30,160 nucleotides of DNA from Chromera velia (lineage: Eukaryota > Sar > Chromeraceae), in contig JAHBMJ010000483.1 of assembly GCA_018398765.1 (NCBI GenBank), forward strand, positions 1 through 30,160, written 5' to 3'. The translations under genes were made by a program, and so were the position numbers. Below are positions 24,023 through 30,160 of this stretch, in pieces; the stretch's first letter is position 1; the number at the start of each line of letters is the position of its first letter. The notes under the pieces were generated by a model that was not told where the DNA came from, did no database searches, and worked only from the letters and a program-made list of their open reading frames with translations.

Positions 24023-24948
24023 GCAGGTGATTCCAGACCCCGAGAACGAAGCAGAGGAGGATGGAGAAGACGCGTTTCTCCCTCTTCGCTTTGTGTTCAC
24101 AGCCAAACTTTCGGAGACGGCATTGAAACTTGAGAGGGCAGAGACCAGAGGAGCAAGGGCAAGAAGTAAGAAGGACACAGCTTCAACGCTGAGGCATGGG
24201 TGGACGGTCGTGGTCAGTTAGTCAGTCAGACAGACACGTTTGGTTAGGACGACTGTGTCTCCATCGGTCTCCGTCCAACTTGCACGTGCACATGGCTCCA
24301 TCACATCACGGATTCATTGGTTCAATCAACCTGCGGTGCTTGCAATGTCAGACCTTCAGAACGCCTGCCGAGGTCAAGTGAGGCCCTTTGAATTAATCAG
24401 TTCATCTAATTCTCAATGTCCTCGACAAAAGAAGTGAAGAAGAAGACCGGTGTTCCTGCACCGAAAAAATGTCCTTCCGCTTCCAGCAAAGGACGACGTC
24501 GCAAGAGAAGACAAGCGAGTGCAGTGGTGCTGAAGCGTCGTGTCGTGGTGCTGAAGCGTCGTGTTCTTTCTCCCTGTCGTCGTCTTGCCGTCTGATTATC
24601 TGTCTGTCTGTGTGTCTCGAACTTGTTGTGTGTTTGTTTGGTTTGATTGGTCCACCTATGCAGGTGATGCACATCGAGAGAGAGGCGAAGGCCGTAGGGG
24701 AGTTCATCATCACGCCTGACATGTCCGTCTGGAATTATGCTGTTTTGCTTTTTTTGTTCGTCTCTATTCCAGAAAGAAAGTATGAATCGAAAGTGTCGAG
24801 GAGAAAGAAGAAGAATAAGAACGACGGACAAGAAGCCGACGATCTCCGCTTTGTCAGGTTGCTGGCTCAAAGTTGGATGAGAAGACAAACTGTTGCTTTG
24901 AATCTTTTTGGTGCTGTGTGACAGCGATCTTTACATCAATCCTTTCGT

Positions 24949-24981
<33 letters not shown>

Positions 24982-25722
24982 TGTCTCTCTCTCTCTCTCT
25001 CTTTCCCCTCTTTTCCCTTCACTTGTTTGCGCCACATGGTCTGCAGAGGTACTTGATCACTCACATGCTGATTGATGTCTTCCGCTTGATTGCTGCATGC
25101 AGGCTCGCTGACATGAAGCGCACAGAAAAGACTGGGCGAACAACTTTTGCCAAGTGGGTAGGCCGGACGAGTTGCTTTTCCCCCTTTCTTTGCTTTCATT
25201 TCATTTCTATGTGCATGAAGGAACGTTCAGACTCCAACTGTATTCATTCCCACTCTAGCTGTATGTTTGGCCGGTGTGCGTGTGTCATGCAAGCTAGCTG
25301 ACATCTCTCATGAAATGAAATAGGCATTAGATGCTTTGAAGGGGGACGTCAATCATCCGAACGTACCTCTCCTTGGTTGCGAACTAACTAAAAATTTGTT
25401 TTCTACCTCCCTGCCTGATTGCAGCTTTGTGACTTTCCAGCACGAGCAGCTGCTGCAGTTGTTGACGAACATCTTGCAGAAGAAGTCTAACAAGTACGGC
25501 TGGGACATCTGCAGGTGCTGCTGTGGAGGGCCCCCTCGCACCAAGACGGCAGAAGAGGAGGAAGAGGGAGATGAGGATGGGGAAGGGGCAGACGGGGGAG
25601 ACAGCGGCTCACCGGGTGAGAGAGGAAACAACGGAGCACGAAAAGGAGACCAGAAGCCGCTCATCGAGTCTGCTCCTCCAGCTGCACAACGCAGCAGCCT
25701 GGGCAGCAGTGGGGGCTCATGA
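8269..25722 (+). CDS. Multi-exon RCC1-repeat protein with IQGAP-like C-terminal region
   Basis: One gene of about 37 exons encodes about 1,830 residues. It starts at ATG 8269 (in-frame TAG at 8254) and ends at TGA 25720-25722. Order: fourteen RCC1 repeats (about 1-886), a linker (about 887-1037), a GAP-related helical region (about 1038-1495), a RasGAP C-terminal/RGCT-like region (about 1496-1760), and an acidic Gly-rich tail. Exon coordinates are given with the region entries below. Every accepted junction is GT-AG and keeps phase. All donors have G at +5, and most acceptors read TGCAG. RCC1 folds often act as exchange factors or scaffolds for small GTPases, and IQGAP GAP-related domains bind small GTPases; a role in GTPase signalling or cytoskeletal scaffolding is an inference. 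No membrane segment or signal peptide is evident. Uncertain points are the exon(s) at 16245-16914, exon 30 (21966-22109), the end of exon 35 and an optional exon at 25103-25153. Confidence 0.8.
9968..10108 (+). repeat. 34-bp direct repeat flanking a perfect 22-bp hairpin at the exon 3 acceptor
   Basis: Bases 9968-10001 and 10075-10108 are identical. Each copy contains CCCTTCAG followed by GTCGACTCTCCATAC, that is, a splice acceptor and the first codons of exon 3. Between them lie two perfectly complementary arms, 10023-10044 and 10051-10072, with a 6-base loop AAGAAA. The second copy must be the real acceptor, because only it continues into YFTDKILQ and the donor GTACGT. The first copy is a decoy or alternative acceptor. 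Confidence 0.92.
11401..11752 (+). repeat. 44-bp minisatellite, eight copies, inside intron 5
   Basis: Eight near-identical units start at 11401, 11445, 11489, 11533, 11577, 11621, 11665 and 11709. They differ by single bases, for example a T in TTGTACAG near 11595. The array lies within the intron 11276-11938. A 44-bp period is not a multiple of three, and all three minus-strand frames stay open through the array, giving apparent proteins of 129-179 residues rich in Leu, Ser and Cys. I treat those as artefacts of the repeat. Confidence 0.93.
14930..16914 (+). other. Linker exons 13-16 between the RCC1 and IQGAP-like parts
   Basis: Exons 13 (14930-15072), 14 (15489-15558) and 15 (15835-15956) join in phase and encode a Glu/Lys-rich segment, then VLPSFGVIQSLLQ, then a helical stretch ending near VLPTSGTS. 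The next junction is ambiguous. In one option, 16245-16290 (NEVSRRNSEESDALQ) splices at GTCAGT to 16850-16914. In the other, exon 15 joins 16795-16914 directly (DGWSAVSVTDSMVSLFEAEK). Both keep frame into exon 17 at 17037. They may be alternative isoforms or one may be wrong. I do not recognise a domain here. Confidence 0.5.
15117..15160. other. Assembly gap of 44 N inside intron 13
   Basis: A run of N is flanked by G runs on both sides, which suggests that a GT/G-rich repeat stopped assembly. It lies between exon 13 (ending 15072) and exon 14 (starting 15489), so the protein model does not depend on it. The true length is unknown. Confidence 0.98.
16990..17012. repeat. CACT microsatellite in the intron before exon 17
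   Basis: About six tandem copies of CACT lie just upstream of the acceptor CTGCAG at 17031-17036. Confidence 0.9.
17875..17977 (+). repeat. Duplicated 23-bp exon 19 splice-donor segment
   Basis: The 23 bases at 17875-17897 recur identically at 17955-17977, 80 bases downstream. They contain the end of exon 19 and its donor (GATGTG then GTCAGTTGGG). Only the first donor keeps frame with the next exon at 18116, because 80 is not a multiple of three. The second copy lies inside the intron. Confidence 0.9.
20601..20624. repeat. CTGT microsatellite at the start of intron 26
   Basis: About six CTGT units begin right at the donor GTCTGT that follows exon 26 (ends 20598). The repeat therefore overlaps the donor site. 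A similar CTGT run (about 14512-14528) lies just before the acceptor of exon 12. Confidence 0.9.
22017..22041. repeat. CT microsatellite read through by exon 30
   Basis: About twelve CT units occur between two conserved pieces, DFIEKFF and WVRNVQKFF. There is no GT dinucleotide between the start of this exon and the next TGCAG at 22053-22058. Under GT-AG rules the tract is therefore coding (Ser-Leu repeats) unless a non-GT donor is used. The frame stays open throughout. Confidence 0.85.
23983..24014. repeat. TC microsatellite in the intron before exon 35
   Basis: About sixteen TC units form much of the polypyrimidine tract in front of the acceptor CTGCAG at 24021-24026. Confidence 0.92.
24951..25002. 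repeat. Compound GT then CT microsatellite in an intron
   Basis: Fifteen GT units (24951-24980) are followed by a CTGTCTCT... tract to about 25002. It lies between exon 36 (ends 24722) and the optional exon at 25103. Confidence 0.92.
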
Positions 25723-26360
25723 TGGAGAGTGAAGTGCGAATCAATGAATGGCATCTCTTTCTTTCTTCAACTGAACAGACAGGAAGGAAACGCGTGATTA
25801 CGCAAGCAGGAAGCAGGCAGGATTTGAACAGCAGCCCATCAAAGGTCTCGCTTCCTTACAGTGAAGAAGAAAAGTACTCCACCATGCATCGACAATCCCT
25901 TCCGTACGAGCATGCATGTGCACGGGAAATGTCCAGAGAAAGCATCGATCGATCAGTTGAATGAAGTCTTTCCATTTCCTTCCCTGAACTTTGAACCGAA
26001 GCATGCCACCAAAAGTATACACCATGACTGTTTGAATGGCCATCAAGAATTGAGTCCGCAATTGTGAAGGTCAATCGAGTTGTGGAGACTTGCAAACGAC
26101 TCAGCATCATCGATCGGCATCGATTCAGTGATTGAGTGAGTGCAGCAGTGGGCGGGGGAGCGCGTAAATAGGTGCCAAACTAGGTGCCAAAGTGGATGCT
26201 TGCAAACGTATGATACGTATTCAAGTCGACGGGATCATTCAGATTCGGCATCAGTGAAGCCAGGGATCATTTTATTCTCCCAGGCCACTACTTACCCAAA
26301 ATTATCATCATCCTATCATGATTTGCATCATCACTGAATTTGATGGACGATATTAATGAT
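25723..26360. other. 3' flank of the large gene; no gene seen
   Basis: This holds the presumed 3' untranslated region and then DNA without a credible frame. Composition is still gene-like to about 26330 and then turns AT-rich. Short frames on both strands (60-87 codons) lack any motif. No AATAAA was found shortly after the stop. Confidence 0.55.
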
Positions 26361-27107
26361 TTGTATGCCATGCCCCGTGGTTGGCCAGAGCCTAAGTGGT
26401 AGCTTACCGGCTTTAAGCCAATTTAATCCAGAGCATACGATATCTACAGTTATGAGATATTACTAGTGAATTTAGATTAAAAAATTTAAGGTTTAGCATA
26501 AATTATTAAATTAAATTTAAAAATAATATGGTGACGTGCGGTACAGATACGGAGAAGTTGCAATTAAAAATCTAATATTAAAATGGTGTTAGAGGCTCTT
26601 TAATATACGGTATAAATAGGAAACACAAATTTTTTGGTGTGCAAAAATAAAATGAAAATGGAGATAAGTTCAGATAACAGTACACAATAGGTATTAGTTC
26701 AGACAGAGGACGAATCATATCATGTCACGAATGACAGACTATGTCATAAGATTAAAAAGAACAGAGGCAAAGGATGGGAAGCTGTTTTTAAGTTTGTCTC
26801 CAAACTGAATTAATTTGTCTAAACTAGTAAAAAGTAGATACTAGTCTCAGTCTAGTGACTGCATGTTCATTATAATTCAAAAATTTTAGATTTAAATAAA
26901 TTTGAATTAGAAGACAACTTTAATTAATTATTTTAATAAATTCACTGATAAAGCGTGCATAAAGCTAGTAAAAACTAAGGCCATGCTGTTTAAACTTGTT
27001 TTAGATTGGGGAGGGGCATAGCCCCGCCCCACTGTCCCTTTGGGAGAGGGCGTAACTATGAGTAACTATGAGCTATAGGCTATGCCCCCCCCCTCTTATT
27101 CAAATTT

Positions 27108-27170
27108 TAAACTGAGAGGGAGGCACGGGGGGGGTATGCCCATGCATGCCCCGCTCCTCCTCTCAGTTTA
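27108..27170. repeat. Inverted repeat (hairpin) in GC-rich DNA
   Basis: TAAACTGAGAGGGAGG at 27108-27123 is nearly complementary to TCCTCCTCTCAGTTTA at 27155-27170, with a G/C-rich loop containing ATGCCCATGCATGCC. Just upstream, GGGGCATAGCCCCGCCCC (about 27014) and GGCTATGCCCCCCCC (about 27078) form another inverted pair. The pattern resembles a small MITE-like element. Confidence 0.6.
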
Positions 27171-27593
27171 GCCAGCACGACTGAGGCCCTGGCTAGCTTT
27201 TTAACTGCGAATCCCTTACTATGTCCCTTACCATGCATTTTAATTACTATAGGAGGGTTTTGTCACTCGAATATACTTTAACTTCATCTTACATCATGTA
27301 CTCATATCGTGAAGATGCAAACGTGAGCAAACATGTTTTTTTTTTTTCTAGTCAGTATAGACTTTTTCAGTCATACGTCTTTTATGAATTAAAAACTGAT
27401 TTGTTATGTTATGTTGTATGTGAGAAATTCATCTCCCCAGCAGTTTATCTGATGATTGAGGTTCTAAATCATCTGATTTTGAAGCCACCTGGCTGTGCAC
27501 TCCCATATGTAGCCGGCCCGGCCGTTGGGGCTCGGCCGTCGCGGGCCGCGCGTGCAAGCTGCAAAGAACATCTGAATCCTGGACACTTCAAAT

Positions 27594-27696
27594 GTCCTCG
27601 TGGCCAAGTGGTAGGGCGCCGAATTTTGCCTTTGCGATCCGAGTGATCCAATATCAAATTTACTGGAAGGTCGAGAGTTCAAGTCTCCCCGAAGAC
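27594..27696 (+). other. tRNA-derived sequence, possibly the head of a SINE
   Basis: The first seven bases, GTCCTCG, pair with CGAAGAC at 27690-27696 in six of seven positions, like an acceptor stem. GTGGCCAAGTGGTAGGGC has the D-arm/A-box form with a GCC/GGC stem. GAGAGTTCAAGTCTCCC has the T-arm/B-box form. A T run follows shortly after. The length is 103 bases and I cannot fold a proper anticodon stem, so a normal tRNA is unlikely; a decayed or intron-bearing tRNA gene is possible. A poly-A run at 27993-28007 lies about 300 bases downstream, as in a tRNA-derived SINE. The minus-strand frame across it reads GDLNSRPSS, a spurious peptide typical of antisense tRNA. Confidence 0.4.
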
Positions 27697-28690
27697 CTTT
27701 TTCTGAACTTTTTTCGCAGAGACCGTCGGCCATGTTGTTCACCAAAAAAGCCATCAAAGCTCGGATGCAACTTACAGTTATCAGAGTGTCAGTGCCGGTT
27801 AGTGTACTGTATGAGGGGGGAGAGAAAGCCAAGAGCTCAGAGGGAGGAAGCTTCATTCAGCACTGCTGGGGAAGTTGCAGCAATTCAGGCCTTTTATAAC
27901 GATGATGACTGGGAGTGAACATTAAGTGACTAAAGACTAGACAAAAGGCTTATAGATGACAAAGACTATGCATATTAAAACTTTTCCCCCTCAAAAAAAA
28001 AAAAAAACACCATGCCTTAAGTTGTTAACACAATTCTTGGATCCTTTTCAGCAAGAGCGACGGTGTAGAGCAATGGCGCTGGACTAGTCCCTCTAACATG
28101 ATCAGTAACTTACCTCCTAGCTTACCTCCACCTAAAGGCATTTTAACTAATTTCCCCATGGTCCGTGCAAGTTCTCCACAAAACTGTAACTTACCAGAGG
28201 ATTTAACGCTTGAGGGGCACATTTTTGATTCACTCTGTATTCGATTTCTATCTTTCCGGGGCCACTTTATGTTCAACGAGCTGATTGATGCACACAGCGC
28301 GATCCTTTTTTTGTTTTCATCTGCGCAGTGATCATCTCAGTGATGTTCCATCACATCTCACTTCATCTGATCAACATTTGAGTATATTGGAGAGGACTTG
28401 AAGAGGTGCTCCATAAAGGCAGCGCATATAGCAGCGCGTCGCATGGCGCGTGAGATAAATTTTGGTAGCATGAAACGGTGCTACCATTCAAAAATCCTAA
28501 CTTAAAATTAAGTGCCGCTCAAAAATCCAATCTTGAAAAACGTTTTCATACGTTTTTAAGAGCAACTTAGAGTGTTGGGTGTAGATTACCGTGTAGTGTC
28601 CTACCTCCCGGCGCCGTCCCACCGCCGCCGTTTGGTCCTTCCCGCATGTGTGCTGCCTTTGCTTCGATCGCCTGCCGCCGCGTTCTGTCT

Positions 28691-29390
28691 GCCTGGCCCC
28701 GGAAAACTTGTCTTTACGTTTGCGCAGGGACCGGTCAGATTTAATCCGCCCGCAGCCGTCTCGCTGAAATTGTTTGTTCCGTTCGTTCGGTTATAAGTCT
28801 AGTTATGAGCCTGTCCTTGAACGAATCTAGGAATAAATGTATCGCTAGCTAGCAGAACTCCCAACTGTAAGCCTCTCGACTTTACAAATGGCTAAGGATC
28901 TTCCCATATCCAATCCTTTAGCTGACAGAAGAATTCAGAGTCTTGTAGAGTTTATAAATCCACCTCTATGTCTAGGCCGCGTATCTGGCCTAGCTCTCTG
29001 TCTGTTCTGCCGCTACCTCCAAAGCAGCAGGAAGTTGTTACACGTGGTGACGTTGCCTGGCCCTAGAAAGCTTGTCTTTGCGTTCGCGCGGAGACTGGTC
29101 AGATTTAATCCGCCCGCAGCCGTCTCGCTGAAATTGTTTGTTCCGTTTGTTCGGTTGTGAGTCTAGTCATGAGCTATCATGAGTCTGTCCTTGAATGAGT
29201 GCATTGCTAGCTAGTAGAACTCCCAACTGTAAGCCTCTTGACTCTACAAATGGCTAAGGATCTTCCCATATCCAATCCTTTAGCTGACAGAGGAATTCAG
29301 AGTCTTATCGAGTTTGTAGATCCACCTCTATCTAGCCTAGCTCTCTATCTGTTCTACCGCTACCTTCAAAGCAGCAGGAAGTTATTACAT
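28691..29390. repeat. Tandem direct repeat of about 364 bp, two copies
   Basis: Copy 1 (28691-29043) and copy 2 (29055-29390) share long blocks with scattered substitutions and a few short indels. Blocks include GGTCAGATTTAATCCGCCCG, GAACTCCCAACTGTAAGCCT and AAATGGCTAAGGATCTTCCC. Copy 2 lacks about 13 bases after CCACCTCTAT. Both copies encode the same short tail (FNPPAAVSLKLFVPFVRL) in one frame, but no known domain. Divergence shows the duplication is not recent. It is likely transposon-derived. Confidence 0.85.
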
Positions 29391-29520
29391 GGGGGGGTAG
29401 ATGATTTAATAATATGACAAAAGAAATTTTGTATTGTACTGTTATAGTTAAAGCCTTAGTTAAAGCTGGTAAGCCACCACCTAGGTTCTGGCCAACCGAG
29501 ACATGACATATTACATACAA

Positions 29521-30160
29521 GTTCCGTTCACATCTATTCACTTAGAGTAACCTAGAGTGAGAAGGATATTTGAAGTAATTTGTACACTGAAACTATAGTG
29601 TGATATAATTAAAATTGTGATACAATACCCAGGCTATATACTAGTACCAGTAACACAAATAATTATGTTATAATAGGTGTGATGAAATAGTTTGAGGAAG
29701 TTAGGTGCAATGAAATTGTTAGACAAACTTTGAAGTGATCCTAGACTTTCAAAGTGACTAGCAGCCACTAGCTTGAAATCTTCAGAGTCGTTGAAGGTCA
29801 GACTCACCTCATTCAGTCATTCATTCACTCACTCACTCACTCACTTCCTTCACTCACCTCACCCACTCACTCGCTCACTTACTCACTCACTCACCTCACT
29901 TACCCACCCACCCCACTTACCTCACTCACTCACTCACTCCCTCACTCATTCACTGCTTTGATCATTCATAATTCATTCATTCATTCATTCATTCATTTAT
30001 TCATTCATTCATTCATTCATTCAATCAGAATCATCTCCTTCCTCTGTATCGCTTTCGTGCTTTCTTTTTTACTGCACACCCATGATTACCATTTGGCTTT
30101 GTACGTCTCCTCTGTGATGGGGCGAATGTCTCCTGCTTCCTAGCCCGCTTCTAAGCGACC
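29521..30160. other. Gene-free end of the window
   Basis: 29521-29760 is AT-rich with no frame of interest. 29812-30025 is a microsatellite block. 30026-30160 is ordinary sequence cut by the window edge. I see no gene. Confidence 0.6.
29812..30025. repeat. TCAC/TTCA microsatellite block
   Basis: Imperfect tandem CACT units (about 29825-29950) give way to ATTC units (about 29970-30023). The open frames across it (Ser/Leu/Thr/His and Ile/His/Ser/Phe repeats) are artefacts. Confidence 0.92.

Larger units (their letters stand above)
22770..25722 (+). other. RasGAP C-terminal/RGCT-like region and tail: exons 32-37
   Basis: Exons: 22770-23006, 23227-23316, 23696-23845, 24027-24212, 24664-24722, an optional 25103-25153, and 25425-25722. 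The order matches the IQGAP C-terminus. LLSLIKPFEYVDSFEQKF corresponds to the segment closing the GAP domain. NPEQLALWIIRNIMARKEYL and the Arg/Glu-rich helix that follows resemble the RasGAP_C coiled coil. RFVFTAKLSETALKLE, then VMHIEREAKAVGEFII, then FVTFQHEQLLQLL resemble the small RGCT fold. The last exon continues with a cysteine cluster (CRCCCGG) and an acidic Gly-rich tail to the stop. The end of exon 35 at 24212 (GTCAGT) keeps frame; a stronger-looking donor at 24166 (GTAAGA) does not. The 51-base optional exon is phase 2 at both ends, so it could be included or skipped. Confidence 0.65.
26361..29520. mobile_element. Candidate transposon-like segment bounded by inverted repeats
   Basis: The left sequence 26361-26415 is related to the reverse complement of 29461-29520. 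In the core, 26381-26415 against 29461-29495, I count 31 matches in 35. The similarity extends outward more loosely to a shared TTGTATG. The interior mixes AT-rich DNA, a GC-rich hairpin region (27000-27190), a tRNA-derived sequence, a poly-A run of 15 (27993-28007) and a 364-bp tandem repeat. I see no transposase. Short frames such as 27592-27918 (+) and 28888-29160 (+) have no recognised domain. Target-site duplications are not obvious. It could be a non-autonomous or composite element, or just two copies of a dispersed repeat in opposite orientation. Confidence 0.35.

Noticed and set aside
24027-24165. Use of the GTAAGA donor at 24166 for exon 35
   Set aside because: It leaves phase 1, and the next exon at 24664 reads sensibly only in phase 0. 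I saw no intermediate exon that restores the frame.
27464-27856. 130-codon minus-strand frame containing GDLNSRPSS
   Set aside because: This peptide type is a well-known false translation of antisense tRNA sequence; it overlaps the tRNA-like element.
27592-27918. 108-codon plus-strand frame ending in an acidic tail
   Set aside because: It begins inside the tRNA-like sequence and shows no domain. I could not link it to a transposase.
28060-28100. GTGTAGAGCAATGGCGCTGG, somewhat like a tRNA D arm
   Set aside because: No matching T arm or acceptor stem follows.
1-30160. Search for CRISPR arrays, bacterial operons, phage genes or toxin systems
   Set aside because: The window is eukaryotic nuclear DNA. 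The tandem arrays lack spacer structure and no such genes are present.

Overview
This is a stretch of nuclear genome from a eukaryote, probably a protist or alga. One gene is split by about 35 short GT-AG introns, most ending in TGCAG. There are no ribosome binding sites or operons, microsatellites and minisatellites are common, and coding DNA alternates with AT-rich, transposon-like DNA. The coding style would fit a chromerid-type alveolate, but that is a guess from style and I could not test it.

Layout. Positions 1-2703 hold a two-copy tandem repeat and DNA with no gene I can defend. 2704-4440 (+) is an intronless CobW/COG0523 metal-chaperone GTPase of 578 residues. 4441-6152 is a convergent intergenic region with a TTCC microsatellite and an AT-rich block. 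6153-7508 (-) is a trypsin-like serine protease whose frame is broken once by an in-frame TAA. 7509-8268 is the divergent promoter region shared with the next gene. 8269-25722 (+) is the main object: one gene of about 37 exons encoding about 1,830 residues. 25723-30160 is gene-poor DNA with a tRNA-derived element, a tandem 364-bp repeat and a pair of inverted repeats about 3.1 kb apart that may be the ends of a transposon.

The large gene is the most interesting part. Its N-terminal half has fourteen RCC1-type repeats, enough for two seven-bladed propellers. Its C-terminal half resembles the end of IQGAP proteins: a GAP-related helical region followed by the RasGAP C-terminal (RGCT) region. 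RCC1 folds often occur in exchange factors for small GTPases, and IQGAP GAP-related domains bind small GTPases. The fusion therefore suggests a scaffold or regulator of a small GTPase, although activity cannot be read from the sequence. I rebuilt the exon chain by hand from reading frame, phase and splice sites. Most junctions are forced by phase; four places remain ambiguous and are marked.
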